64,000 bases of DNA, taken from NCBI GenBank assembly GCA_021234155.1, contig JAJEKV010000311.1:126001-190000 (forward strand), given 5' to 3'. Shown here piece after piece: positions 33,930 to 47,130 of this stretch. The DNA comes from Isoetes taiwanensis (lineage: Eukaryota; Streptophyta; Lycopodiopsida; Isoetales; Isoetaceae). The position numbers and the translations under genes were made by a program. The notes below the pieces were generated by a model. That model worked only from the letters and a program-made list of their open reading frames with translations. It did not search any database and had not been told where the DNA came from. Numbering within the stretch: the first letter of the stretch is position 1; each line of letters starts with the position of its first letter.

Positions 33930-34768
33930 CTCTATGGGAGAAGGTCGCAGAAAATTTGCCTCTTATAGTGCAAGTTGGTGTTGCTGAAAGGGTGCCATGG
34001 GACTGTCATGAAAATATTCACAAAGACAAGCACTTTGTCAGATCAGTATATCGCCATCTTTTAGCACCACAGCCCCTCCAGTTGCCAGATGGGTGGCACC
34101 TACAGGTTCCACAGCCCACTTTGTGTCGTACATGGCGATGTCTTTGGGATAGGTTGCTCCACTCTAAAATCTCTGTACTGTGGTGGCAGGTTATCCACAG
34201 GTGCCTGCGGGTTAATGCCTTCCGACATCGCTATGATCCTCGCATATCTGCAGTATGCCTGCTCTGTCTATCGGACGTTGAGACTCTTGAGCATTGTCTC
34301 TTCGATTGTCATGATGTTCAACCAGCGTGGTCCTGGTTACAAGATTTGTTTAACAGTACATTGGACTGCCGATGCATCCTCTTGGCATCCTATCCCAACG
34401 TATGGCCTCCAGCTAAACAAAGGCCATTCCATCTTGGTTCCGGTTGGCTCCTATGGTCGATATGGAAGCGTCGCAGACACCACATCTTTTATGGCATTAA
34501 TTCTTCTGCATGCGGTGTTATTACGGTGGCCCAGAAAAAGATATTGACAGCCTAAGAGTGTTCCTCCCTTGAATCATCTGGATTCAGTCTCTTCGAATTG
34601 ATTCTTATCATTAGTCTCCTATTCTGGAGTAAGTACATTGTGCTCCAGGCTCGTGCTCCTGTGGCATCTTTTTGTGCTTACACAGTTAGATGAGACATGT
34701 AAATTTTGTAATTTTTATCTATTAATAAACTTTTTGGCTTTCGTCCTTCAAAACAAAAAAAATAAATA
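33930..34768 (+). mobile_element. L1-type LINE 3' fragment (zf-RVT)
   Basis: A 5'-truncated LINE end. The open frame 33956-34555 encodes a zf-RVT domain (LLHSKISVLWWQVIHRCL, CLLCLSDVETLEHCLFDC, GSGWLLWSIWKRRRHHIF). It is close in pattern to the ORF2 C-terminus of the LINE at 9257-14570. The 3' UTR has TTAATAAACTTTTTGG, then CCTTCAAAAC and a short A-rich tail near 34757-34768. Confidence 0.8.
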
Positions 34769-35398
34769 CTAATGTAGCATTCATATAGTGCAAATATTGA
34801 TACACCCCATCTTATCACAAAATGAACGATATTTCTTTTTTTCTTAAATTTTCTTGCTTCATCTTGAAAGTTGAACATCAATTTTGCATGATACTGTTTG
34901 CATAAGCTAAAATTTCTCTCTGCATCGAACATTAAAAGGTTCTAATATCCAAAGCCCTTTGTTTGCAGTCGAGTCTACCAGAATAACCAGATTGCACTTT
35001 CAAAAAAGTTCTTCCCTCCAAAATTTCATCCATTAATTGCAAAACCAATGGATTTGACATCCCACATAAGTAACATAGAAATGTATTGCTAAAACAATCC
35101 TTGTTGTGCCTCTTTGGCAACTTTCCATGGTCATCATATAATTTCTTCCCAACCCATTTAGAAACAACTTCCATAAATTTTGACCATGTATCCTCATGCG
35201 CAAATATAAACAGCTTATCGACTTTAAGGTCTTTTACTTTCAATGTAGTAGTTGCAATATCAACAAAATCCTGCATAGTAGTGGCTATTAGAATCGCCAT
35301 TGTGATCTTGAGGAGAAAAAAAGTTACCATCCAGGCAGATGATGTTGCAATTCCTATTCCTATTCCTATTCTATTCTATTCTATTAGGCCTTGAGGGA
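34769..35398 (-). other. Unidentified open frames, probable repeat
   Basis: A minus-strand frame of 132 codons (35330-34932) encodes VKDLKVDKLFIFAHEDTWSK, VGKKLYDDHGKLPKRHNK and CYLCGMSNPLVLQLMDEIL, followed in another frame by FDAERNFSLCKQYHAKLMF. I do not recognise the family; a plant transposon-encoded or lineage-specific protein remnant is possible. The right edge, near 35350-35390, is a (CCTATT)n/(CTATT)n simple repeat like LINE tails here. Confidence 0.3.
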
Positions 35399-38300
35399 GG
35401 TAGCCATAGGCTTTATGCTAGTTGAAGTTTTCTACCAGAGGTTCTCATACATTGCATTGGCAATGATATCATTGCATTGGATAGACAACTGAATGTACTC
35501 CTTGTCTTTCAAGCTTCCATTGAGCACGAGTCCTGCTCTTTGCATAAGCTTTTGTAAATCTAATTTGTCAACATTAGAGCAAAGCAACTGTTGTAATTTT
35601 CTGTCTATTGAGCAAAGAAAACTTTTAAATATCCATTCAATAAAGAAACAAGGACTTTAGATAAAACACATATACCACTATAATTGGGTCAAAGAGGACC
35701 CTCCTTTTATCATGACGCTCTTAGGGTTGACGTCTAAAGGGTCATTTATGGATTGCCACGTGGCAATGGTTATAGGCATATGTTAATGGTTCCAATGGGT
35801 CAAAACACGTTGTAGTGGATCACTTGACATGTCCCCCATGTCCCCCACTTTTGTGGTGCGAGGCTGGCACCAAATTGTGTCGTGAGCGTTATGATTGCCA
35901 AGAATATTATAGTAAGTGCTAAAAATAGTATAGTAACTGCCAGATTTAGTTTGAGTGACTCAATTCAAATTCCAAACAAGCGGGAGTCAGTACTTCAATA
36001 AGATAAAACTTGAAGCTTTGGAACAAGGCTGCATATGATCGTTCGACTTAACTCGATGTGTCAAATTGGCCAAAGTCATAATCATCAGTTTTTCGTCCAG
36101 TACGAAGAAACAAACACAAATCTTCCCTCTTGTCACCCTTCGTCTATGGGATTGCTTGTGAAATCTCAATGTACCATTTTTCGATTGATGTCCAAATTTA
36201 TTGTCCCCATAGGCTTAAAGTTAGGACTTCGATATAGTTCCAATGCTACAGACAATGGAAAGAGGGGGCTTAAATGAAGAAGTGTGACGTTCCTCGATCC
36301 TATATGATGCTCCCATCGTATAAATACGGAAAATTCCCCTCCCATGGCGACTCCATGCCACTTAAAGGTCCTCCATCTGACTCGGACCACTTGTGATGGG
36401 CAAATGTTCGGGTGAAGGGCATGGAGGTGTCATTCAGCCCACGCCTTCTATGGGAATCCTGTATAGCGGAAGCGTACATACATGTTAGCATCTAGCAACA
36501 ATATACATAATGTTATATCACCTCGAAGGATGGCCCATCCATCATCAAAGCAACCTCAATATAATACCAATATAATATATGAAATGCATCATAAATGAGG
36601 GTTCTACCCTGGGCTCAGACTCCAAGGGGGTCAACTGACGGTCATGGCCTCCAGATAACAACAGACGGAATCATGACAATGGCATTGGCTGGTATAGAAC
36701 AATAGCTAGGGTAGTCCACTCTATCCGCTCCTCCTGCGCACACTTTGAATATAGGCTGAAACATGCTATGGCGTGATTGTAGTCTTTTGGAGACGCAATC
36801 TCATGGATTCACCTTATGATACTACTCCGGGTTAGATCTCCCCGATCCGATGAGGCAGGTTAGAGAGGCGTCCCTTTCCCGGGCACAATGGTTCCCTGGG
36901 TGTTCTAGAGGATCATGCCATATCAGCGGCCTCTGCATCTGTACCCGACTTGAATCCCCAAAAAATCCATAGGTCAGATCACTGCACCTATCGAGTCACG
37001 ACAGTCCTTTCGGGACCTGCCCTGCGACCCAGGAGATGTCAGACCCATACCCGACACACACACGATCACCGACTATAAGCCTAGCACACTGTAGGAGACC
37101 CGGTAGACGCGTTCAGCAAGGCTCCACCCCCGCTTTACCACGGTACCCATTGTCTGGTGCTCAATCATATCATAGCCTCCACAACCAGGTGGGCTCTTGT
37201 GCACAGGCCGCATTTAATGGGATTCATGGGATTCTATCTAGGAACATCTCTACTTCTATATAGTCTTTAGGTCTCTACCCCCCGTAATCCCATAAGCACA
37301 AGAGGTGCAACAGAAGAACTACCATAATTCATAAATCCATTCATAATTTCAAATAGAATATCAATAAGAGATTAATCATTCATCTAAACAACCAAAGATT
37401 AATCTCTATCTAGAATCGCAAGCTAACTAAGCCTACTAATTGATATCTGAGCTAGATCTCCCATCTCTCAAGTCCTCCATACTCTGCTGATTGAATAAGC
37501 TCCTCCTCCCTCTCCAGCTGGCCCCCAATTCGAATTGGAGCAAATTGGTATGAAGCCCCTATTTGGGTGACCCAAAGTTAGCATCCCTACCTTGCCCAAT
37601 CGATTTGGGCTAGGTGGCATTTGCTTAGTTAATTAATTACTAATTAGTTAATATAATTAGTTATTAATTAACTATCTTGTATAATTAGCTTATTTTATGA
37701 AATGGCAAAACAACATAGCTAATTTTAACTCTTTTGGCTTATCCAATAATGGCCAATGTACCATTACGTACCAATGGTGATGTGTCATATATTTATATGT
37801 ATAGCATATACATACATGGAACGTCACATTTCTCCACCTTAAAAAGGATGATATCCTTAGCATCAAGACTACCGTGCTTTTGGGCAACATTTGACATGCT
37901 GGAAGCAAGTCTCCCCTCTTAAAGAGGTAACATGAGATTATAAGTCACACAGAAGTTGTAATGTTCAAAGTGATCAAGATTGAAATGACTTGTAATGTGC
38001 AAACTATGTCTGAGAGAACTGATGTCATCCGGAATGTGACATACGGATTCATGGAATGTTCGAATATGAAACACATATCTCACAGTGAGATGAGTACGTA
38101 ACGAAACATTACATGGGTTGCGTAACGAGCCTATTAAATATAGCGGGAGATGTAGGATTTTATTTTGGATTGAGTTGATTGATTTATACTCTATAAAAGT
38201 GCGAGAGAAAGTGCGAGAGAAATTTAAGTGGTTGAGTTACGAAACTGCAGGAAACAAGGTAGATTATATAAAAAAAAAAAATACCTTGGTGGTTCAAGCG

Positions 38301-40950
38301 ATTTTGGACTAGACATGGCCTAAGGAAAAGTAACCGATTAAGGGACATGGTAGGTGATGTAGCTCTATATACAGCATCGGTGGCAATTATACGTCTATTC
38401 CTAGGAAGGTATATTGATAAGGACCAATGGTTTATATAGAGACATGGTGCGGCAGGAGTCGGTATGTGGCAACTGTAGTACGCCATATGCATAGCAAGCT
38501 GAACTACGCAGGATTTCTCTAGGGGTTGATGACTAAGCAGACATTAAATCTCCCATTAATACATAAGTAATCGTGTAGAAGTGCGGAAGGTTTGGAATAA
38601 CAAGTGGGAATGTATTCGTAATTCAGATTTATACTCAGGGAAAATGGCTATCATGGTACCTGTGATCCTATTGACTCACTGGAATTTAAGCGACCTAGGA
38701 AGGTATACTTAATAATTATGACAATTTGTTGGCCTGTTGGTATATATATATTGCCATGTTGGTGGTGCTTAAGCCATGCATTCACTAAGAAGTATACGAT
38801 TCAACTTATGATGATAGTAGATATATCACCATATAGTTGAGGGACAATTGACCAATGATTATGTGCCATACAATATATTACAGAGGTAATGTGCCAAGGT
38901 AGGAATTAAATTATAATTGTCTACATTATGAAAGGAATATCACTTTAAAAGTGTAAGTTTCTAACAATGGCGATCGAGATATAGACTGTTCATTCTATAT
39001 TTTACGTCTATTGCCACTTGAATCAAGATATGATTCATGGGGAGCGAGCAAGTTAGTGCCATAAAGAAACGCGGATCCATAAGGTATGGACCATAAAATC
39101 ACGTATAATTTGCGTTTCGTAAGGAGGTTTAAGTTCCTAAGATGTGTAAGATGAATGTTAGATTATGCATAGGTAAGATCAGAACATAGTCGCCTACAAA
39201 TGGGGATGAATTTGCATTCATGTCCATTCTGGCGAGATGCCAATAGTGTGGAATGTAGTGTCCATACAAGGTCAAGAGAATTGAGGCCAAAATAGGCGAA
39301 GACGAGAATAGGCATCCTATAAGACCGTTAGAATGGAAAACGCCAATCGCTAGAATTTGGCGCAATCATTTGAAAGCGGCAAGTAAGGTATGCTGGAGCT
39401 TTGGTAAAGCCATACTATTATTAGAAATTGATCTCCAATGAATGATGTATTAGGAAGTAAACAATGTATCCACACGACACATGTGAGATAAGGGGAGCAT
39501 GAAAGTTGTTGTGAACAACATTTCAAATATAAGAAATTTGAAGGGGACACTTTACCCAAAGTGTGGGATATGAACAAGTTAGGTGCCCGATGGGCAACTC
39601 TCCAAGGAGAATGTGGCCTGAACTTGGTACTGTGGTTTGTCTCTCTCAGAGTAGCTCCCTGTTGGTATATGCCTACTAGAAACATTTAATCTAGAAGCAA
39701 AGAAGAAAGGGTGTATAATAGAACTTTTAGTTTACAGTCCGTATGATATATGGAAATAATAGAGAGAAAAGTTCCTATACTAGGCATTGAATACATCCAC
39801 TAGGAACTTAGGGTGGCAGCTCTCATTGTTGAATGTGTGACTAGAGCTTGGGGATGAAGTCGAACTAGGGTTTTTCTATGGGTATTAATCAGAGACGCTG
39901 GAAAGTGTGGTGTTAAAACCACAATATGTATATGTTACAAGATAAACAAGTTAAGAAAATGAGTTTGAGGCAACAAGAAGTTGAATTGCTGCTAGACAAT
40001 ATGACCCACTAGATTGTTATATGGGAGCGGATTATAATTACAGGCTAGGACAAGAGTATACATGGAAAAACACATGTATAGACATGTAGGTAGTGAGGAT
40101 TGCACAATATGGCCGGCCAGTATGAGCATAGCTATATGGCTATATCAAACAATCACATATGACTTTAGACTTAGGAATAGCTTACACATGTTACTATATT
40201 ACTTAAAAATAAGTTAGCGATCGTGGATGTTGGAAGGGTTTAGTAGTATCAAATACTACACTAGTGATGATAGCAAGGATGTCGTCTGTGACATCCAAAT
40301 GTATGCAATACAGGAAGATATTAGAATATTCATGCAAGGCGAGTGGATTGTTACCTGACAAGGTTTAAAGAATAAGAATAATGATATGCTTATATATGAG
40401 GATATCGGGTTAGATATGGTCTACCAGAGATAAGCATTCAAGTTATCCCAATGGCTGGAGTTGGCTATCTTCGGTAGGTACAACGTACTAAGGGGAAATG
40501 AAAAGAGTTTAGTCAGGAAAATAGCTAGAGTAAGTCTAGCATATTACATTCAAAAACATCCCGAGGATGGTTAGAAGAGAATTGAAATAATAGATGGGTG
40601 TTTAACTATGCAAAGGTTCTAGATACCGATGAATTAAATTAGTATTATAAGCTGAGAGTATCTATTGGGTGTGGAAATAACAAGATATATGAAATATCCC
40701 GTCGAATGATGGAAGAAGAGAAGGACGGTGACCTTGCCGATTATACCATTAGGACTAACAGACAAGAGGGCAAGACATAGGAAATTCAAATCCCAATGAG
40801 AATCAAGACGTGTATAAAGTAGAAGGGGTGAGATTATATAGACAACCAATCCATATATCCTAAGAGTTACCCCACTCACAGGGAGCAATGCTAGATCCCG
40901 AAGTAGAGGCTCGAGGATCCCTTGCCTTGAGGTATACACCTCTTATAATG
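35399..40950. other. Long non-coding stretch, probably decayed retroelements
   Basis: No gene can be supported in 5.5 kb. It includes a TTAATTAA-rich stretch at 37620-37690. A minus-strand piece at 37900-37815 (LDAKDIILFKVEKCDV) looks like the tail of a Ty3/gypsy polyprotein, and the region 36290-37830 could then be its LTR, but no second LTR was found. Minus-strand scraps near 38490-38184 and 39685-39350 have no recognisable domain. Confidence 0.35.
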
Positions 40951-40959
40951 GCCTGCAAC

Positions 40960-41020
40960 GAGTTTCATTTCTGTTGGCCTCCGTGGACGTTAAAATATAC
41001 TTCCTTCCTTCCTTATGAAA
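40960..41020 (+). mobile_element. Simple-tail LINE 3' terminus
   Basis: GTTGGCCTCCGTGGACGTTA followed by AAATATA(CTTC)n matches the end of the LINE at 19420-21615 (TTGGTCTCTGTGGACATTA) but with a different tail repeat. Confidence 0.55.
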
Positions 41021-41571
41021 TATGACTTTAAGACCCTTAAGAGGATAAAGAATTGGATAACCATATGGCAGTTACAACAAAGGTTCGAACATAGGGGTTT
41101 TCTATTATGAGATCGAGACGGTTTAATGCCTCCATCTCATTATAACGGGTCCAAAGACAACAACATTTGAAACCGATCAAAAGTTGAAGTTGACGTGATA
41201 ACTTTAGAAAATAATAAGTTAATTGTGATAAAGCATGGTTGCTATTGGGAACACAAAGGACATTTAGCTGAAGGAGCCTTTAGAAAAGCTCTTCGACTGG
41301 AGTAGTAACCTTTGGAGTTATGGCATAATCTTGTTTTGGAGGGGGGAGGGGGGCGGGGGATCATAGTTTATGTACGAGACTAAAGTGCCATAAGGCACTA
41401 AAGGAATGGTTGAAGTACCTGAGGACCCTATCAAAATGTGGGCAGAATATACAATTCCAACATAGAGTTGGCCACTGTCCATTTGGGAAGTCGGTGGCTC
41501 AACCACATCATAAAGGTACATAGGCAATGGGTTTTGTTTCAAGGAATTACCAAGGTTACACTTTAGCTAAG

Positions 41572-41674
41572 ATTTTTTTTTTTTTTTTTTTTTGTTGAAG
41601 GTAGGTTTGGTGGGACTTGCACCCGCCCACGTCTCCCAACCGATGGTGCCAGTGGGTTTTGAACCCTGGTGGGC
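41572..41674 (-). mobile_element. Very short SINE (about 103 bp) with near-perfect TSD
   Basis: Read on the minus strand: GCCCACCAGGGTTCAAAACC (B box GGGTTCAAAACCC), a GC-rich body, GGTGCAAGTCCCACC, then a poly(A) of about 21 (poly(T) at 41573-41593). The flanks are ACTTTAGCTAAG (41560-41571) and ACTTTACCTAAG (41675-41686), a 12-bp duplication with one mismatch. No clear A box was seen, so it may be 5'-truncated. Confidence 0.6.
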
Positions 41675-41686
41675 ACTTTACCTAAG

Positions 41687-43189
41687 TTAGAGCAGAGCTC
41701 TAGTATTGTGGGATCAGGATATATGTTTACTATGCACATACCATGTACAGATATGATAAACATCGTGGTGAGGTAATCTATGCAGTGACATGGGAGAGAA
41801 AGACGAGTGTAGCCCAAACTTACCAATGAAGGGTCTGGAGTATGTCTGGAATGTGCAGACAAGTGTCAATCCGTTGCATGCTAAGGTAGAATGTTGTACT
41901 TGGCACTTGAAATAAATGTTAACGGGCAATAGAATAAAGCTCAAGATGATGTGGTTGAATGGAAAGTGGGTTTTTAATTAAAATATTAAAACCTTAGCTA
42001 ACAGTTCTTAAAGATAAATTAAAGTATGGAACCTGGAGATCAAGTGAAGTTGGACCGAGGGGGCAATATGAGGCATATGGGGGCGTCTATATGAGGCTAT
42101 GGCATGGAACACTGTAAGTCTAAGTGTATAACTGTAAGTTTCTAAGTGTTGAACTATATTTTATCAAAGACATCATAACTAATGGATTATCCTCGTGGGA
42201 GAATGGTTCTGGGGTAAGTTGTGCAGTATGAAATGATACTGTCTTTTCTTGATCAGTGAAATACATAGGTGTGGGAGCGACATCAATGAAAGTTAGGCTT
42301 GTGACAGTACTTCAACTTGGGCAGGTTGTCTGGGCAACATCAGCAGCAGTATAATCTAGGCATACGTATAGTAAACATTCTAATGAACACCACATGTCAT
42401 GGTCTTTGCATTGTCTCACTGTTGTCTTGGTATTTTGTTATGTATTTGGATCCTCCGGGGTCGGACTTCTAGGTTCGGTGGCCTAGGTTGCTCCGGCATG
42501 AATCATGTTCTATGTTCTTTGTATTTGTGCTCTGTGACACCGGGCGTTAGTTCTCCTGGCCAGGATTGCTACGTCAGTCAACTCTTGTGAACTCCCATGG
42601 TAAGAGGTCCTCAAGTGCCAGACGTGCGCTGAGAGGGTATGCGCATACGAGGTTCACCTCACCACCTCGCTATAGGGCTTGGAATGTAAGCTGGCTGAGC
42701 GTTATCCTGCTAACAGGGCCTCTATGTAGGCTGGCATTGTCCCGGAGTTTGTTCATGATGGTTTGGTACTTTAGCTATGTTCTTTTCTCTGGATGTTCAT
42801 GATGTTTACTTTGTTGTCATCGTCTAGCATTGTAATATAGGTTCTTGTATCTTGAGTTGTTTATATTCTTGTTATCCAAGATTCCAGAGTGTTTCCATGT
42901 ATGCAAAGGCAGCTATGGGATTCCCACTTAGTCACGAGGACTAACCCCTTGAGTGCATTGTGCAGTGGATTAGCAAGCAGTGGTCAAGCTAGCGGCAGCA
43001 GTGTAGCCGGGGATTGTGGTTGAGTTCCAGAGGAGAAGCTCTTGTGTTAAATTGCTCAACTAGATCTTGTGAATGAATTGATGATAGTATTTTCTCTGAA
43101 TATTATTGTATTTGATAATGGATATACTATGGTTGATCTTTGATTATTATGAGTAAGAAGATTCAATTCTTCACCAATACTATCAACCT
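41687..43189. other. No gene seen
   Basis: About 1.5 kb without a supportable coding chain or repeat unit. Probably old repeat sequence. Confidence 0.35.
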
Positions 43190-43413
43190 AGAATTAGTGT
43201 AAGTGACAACGTTCTAGCCAAGAACTAGAATGCCCATCCTAATCAAGGGTTTCTTGGCGCCGTTCTTGGCGGCTAGGGCGGTGGCTTGAGGCAGGGGCCG
43301 CCACCCTTCTCTCTACCGGAACTGCTGCCGATTACAAGAACTCTTACTACATTTTCTGCTGCAAGAGGGGAAAATCGAGATTGTTTTGGATCTGCGATCT
43401 CTAACGAATAGGT

Positions 43414-43910
43414 TGAAGAATTCAAACAACACTCAACAAGTTAAATAAATAAACTTGTTAGTATATTCAAGCAAACAATAGACAAGATAAATTACAAGTT
43501 ATCTTCAAACTATTGCATTTGCATACTCATCATACAAATAAGATATGAAATTGATTTGTAACACTTCGACAGCCCAAGCCCGGATCATATCATGTCCTCC
43601 GGCTACTGCTATATTCCCCCTTCACAATGATAATCAAATGCAATTCTTCTTTTCGTTTATAACCTTGGTCCGGCGCTATGCGGACCGAACGCAACGACTT
43701 GCTATCACATTTCTTAATTCGGAACTTTGAATCATATTTCCCCCTTTAGGATATGCAAGGTGTCGTTCTTATAATGACCTGCTATGTATATTCAATGGTC
43801 TATTAACCATTGCCGTATTTGCAAATCCCAATCGTGCTTCAAGTGCTTCAAGTGCTTCAAGTGCTTCAAGCACTACCTAAGTGCAATTACAACATGACAT
43901 ATATTCAACA
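43414..43910 (-). repeat. 3' LTR of the complete copia
   Basis: 497 bp, ends TGAAGAATTC...TATTCAACA on the plus strand. It contains four tandem GTGCTTCAA units ending in AAGCAC (43834-43875), which can fold back. Confidence 0.93.
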
Positions 43911-43921
43911 TTCCCCCTTCA
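43911..43921 (-). other. Polypurine tract
   Basis: GAAGGGGGAA on the minus strand, directly before the 3' LTR. It is the expected plus-strand primer. Confidence 0.8.
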
Positions 43922-43924
43922 TGT

Positions 43925-44586
43925 TGTAATCCACACATTAAATCATGCACTTCAACTCAGTAAATCTTGTCACCGCCAAAGGTTTTGTGAGCAAGTCTCG
44001 CTAATCTGCTTGGCTGTGTTAACATATACCAACTTTACTATATCCTTTGCAACTATTTCCCTGATAAAATGAAGTTCAAGTTCTATGTGTTTAGATCTTT
44101 CATGAAAGACAGGATCTTTCGTCATTGCAATGCAAACTTGTAATCGTCGGTAATTCGATTGGCCTTGTTTTGATCAAAACCAAGTTCTATTAGCCTTCTT
44201 TCCCATATACTTCTTTGGTAGCTAATACGGTGAGGCATATTCAGCCTCAAAGACTTGACATGGTGTAGCATTTTGCTTTTTACATTTCCAACTAACGGGA
44301 GCTCCTCCTAAGAATGTTAAATATCCGAAGTGGATTTCCTTGTATCTAGATCTCCTCCCCAATCAGCATCACAATAAGCATGCAATTGTAGGTTTTACGT
44401 ATCATAGCTAACTCCATGATTCATTGTACCTTTTAAGTATCTCAAAGACACGTTTATTTTGCCATCCAATGCTCCTTTCTGGGTCATTGTTGTATCTCGC
44501 CAAAGCATATTCACCACATAAGCAATGTCGGCCTAGTACAATTGGCAACATAGGACAAACAACCAATCAATGACATATAAGGTACA
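43925..44586 (-). pseudogene. Copia RNase H region
   Basis: Downstream of RT in the same direction, broken frames retain LQLHAYCDADWGGDLDTRKS (the conserved copia RNase H signature), preceded by SLRYLKGTMNHGVSY. Several stops and shifts are present. RNase H would remove template RNA during replication. Confidence 0.7.
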
Positions 44587-45465
44587 TTACTCATTTCCTC
44601 TGGATTCGCATCGTCTTTGGACACATTTTTTTTTGAGAGCTTGCGACACTGGAACTATTGGAGTAGTGTTGATATTACATTCAGTCATTTTGAACTTTTT
44701 AAGCATTCCCTCAATCTGTCCTCTTTGAGTCAATGTCAGGATTTTGTTCTCCCTATTTCTATGAACTTCTATGCCCAACACTTTCTTCAACTCACCAAGG
44801 TCTGACATTTTAAATTTGCTTTTCAGAATGTTCTTGCAATGTTCCAAAATATCAATGCCATTAGCTACCATTATATTGTCATCTACATAGAGAGCTATTA
44901 TGCACCACTCAGCTCCTCTATGAAATTTGTAAACATTTCCATCATTTTGCAATTTTCCAAAGCCTTGCTCTCTAAGAAAAGCATCTATACACCTGTACCA
45001 TTCCCTTAGGGATTGTTTAAGGCCATAAACTGCCTTTTTTAATTTCCATACTTTTCCATTTTCTTTTTCAAAACACGGAGGTATTTTCATATAGATTTCT
45101 TCTTCTAAGTCTCAGATTCAAGAAAGCGATGTAGTTACATCCATATGATGTACTTCCAAGTCTGCTGCATTTGCAATTGACAGTAGCATTCTTATGCTAT
45201 TCATTTTTACTAGAGGAGAAAAAGTTTCTTCATAATCTTGTCCATACCTCTGGGTAAATCCCTGAGCAACCAGCCTTGCTTTGAATTTTGGTGTTACTCC
45301 ATCTGCTTGAGTCTTTATCTTGTACAACCATTTGTTACCAACAATATTCTTGTCACTAGGAGTATCTACAACCTCATAAGTGTTTGTTCTCTCAAATGAT
45401 TGCATTTCTTCTTCGCATGGCCTTGACCCGTTTTTGCAATCATGTGAGGTTACAACTTTCATCAT
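44587..45465 (-). pseudogene. Copia reverse transcriptase
   Basis: RVT_2 domain in two frames. The first (45465-45118) has VGNKWLYKIKTQADGVTPKF and KARLVAQGFTQRYGQDYEET. The second (45090-44587) has WKLKKAVYGLKQSLREWY and the active-site CIIALYVDDNIMVANG (YVDD). A break lies between them near 45100. Apart from that, the core motifs are intact. Confidence 0.88.
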
Positions 45466-45656
45466 ACGTTTTAGGTGCGGCTACATCCAAATGCATTAGA
45501 ATTTCAAAGAGTCCAAGAATCTCACCTTCTTTTTCTTTCAATCTTCTGCTCCTACCTGAGACATCACGTCCAAGTAGATCATGTTGTGTAGCAGCTTCCC
45601 CCTTAAGCATTTCTGCTTCTGTCCTCCTTTTCTTTTTAACAACATTATTGTGTACC

Positions 45657-46316
45657 TCATCTTGTTGATCTTCCGAACCCTTTGCGCACATTGTCATCGG
45701 CAATAACATTATGGTCAGTTGACAATTGTTCATCTTCCTCATCCCGCCAAAGCGTAGTTGTTGGCTCGACCTTTTCTTTCGGAATATTTGGTACTTCCTC
45801 AATCCTGTGGTTATCTGTTTGACCCTGATTGTTGATCCCCGGTAATACCTTGTAGTATTGTTCTTCATCAAATACAACATCCCTGCTAATTAGAATTTTC
45901 CTTTTGCTTGGATCATAAACCCTGTATGCCTTCGATTCTTGGTCATATCCAACCAGGTATGTAATATAAGCTTTGTCATCAAGCTTCTTCCTCAACTCAT
46001 CTGGCACATGAACAAATGCCAGACATCCATAGGCCTTAAGCCTTTCATAGTCTGGTGTTTTGTTAGCCCATAATGTAATTGGAATTTCTCCTTTGATGCT
46101 TAAGGATGGTAACTGGTTTTGCACATGCACTGCTGCCTTAACAGCTTCTTCCCAAAGGAAATTTGGAAAACCAGAGTATTTTAGCATACTCCTTACGGCA
46201 TTAAGAATGGTTCTATTCTTCCTTTCAGCAATCCCATTTTGCTGAGGCGAGAACCTGCATGTTAGTTGCCTCTTAATGCCATGTATATTGCAATATTGCT
46301 TGAATTCATTAGACAT
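45657..46316 (-). pseudogene. Copia integrase
   Basis: It holds the second half of the rve core (CRFSPQQNGIAERKNR with the catalytic Glu, LWEEAVKAAVHVQNQLPSL) and the C-terminal YLVGYDQESKAYRVYDPSKR region. The first catalytic Asp region lies upstream in other frames (46330-46560) and is damaged. The GAG-pre-integrase text TKTWHERMCHVNSKTIKLMI is at 46845-46633. Confidence 0.85.
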
Positions 46317-46849
46317 GAACTCTCCTCCCCTATCTTACCTTAAGCATTTGATTTTCCTCCCTGTTTCAACTTGCACCTCATTTGCAAATTTTTTAAATGC
46401 TTCCAATGCTAGGTCTTTTTGTGCTCAAGCGATAAACTCGGGTCATTCTACTATAGTCATCAATAAAGGTCATAAAATACCTTTTCCCAGAAATGCTAGT
46501 AACATTTAAAGGCCCCACAAATCACGTGTGTATCGGGTCCGGCTTATTCCTTGCCCCTTTTTTTTCGATTTCTTAAAGGGAAGTCTACTATGCTTGCCTA
46601 AAATGCAGCCCACACATTTAAGCTTCTCATTATCATCGGTTTGTGCCCTTGATCAGCCCTTTCTTGATCATAAGTTTGATAGTTTTAGAGTTTACATGAC
46701 ACATTCTCTCATGCCATGTTTTTGTACTTGCACATGTTACAAGGTTAACACTTGGAACATAATGATTTAAGTTTAAACCAAATAAATTGCCGGTTCTTTT
46801 ACCAAGAAACTTGAGTTTATTGTTGAGAAACACTTTACATTCCAATCTC

Positions 46850-47100
46850 TCAAAGAGAACTTTATACCCAAGATCAACTAAGCGGGCAAACCCGAAATCG
46901 GGTTTCTAACTAAACCGGAACACAAAGCACATTTTCTAACTTGGATGACCTTCCTTCAAGATCATACAGTTCAAGCATTCTGTATCTTTGATTTCTTGCA
47001 AATCACCATTTCCTAGTTGCACATGTCCACTTTTTACTTTCTTGCAATCTTTAAGCAACTTTATGGATGATGTTCTTGTCCTCTCAGCTCCACGAATCTA
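46850..47100 (-). pseudogene. Copia protease region, degraded
   Basis: Position and fragments (IIVDS, then LGNGDLQEIKDTE and a broken CVP-like block) correspond to the copia aspartic protease, but the D-S/T-G active site is not intact and stops are frequent. Confidence 0.55.
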
Positions 47101-47130
47101 CAATTATCATATTGTGATCATTCTCATGCA

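Noticed and set aside
36290-37830. Possible gypsy LTR
   Set aside because: A polyprotein-tail-like peptide lies next to it, but no matching second LTR, primer site or target duplication was found, so it is only mentioned within the non-coding stretch.
43834-43875. CRISPR-like short repeats
   Set aside because: Four GTGCTTCAA units are a 9-bp microrepeat inside an LTR, also present in the partner LTR. No spacers and a eukaryotic context.
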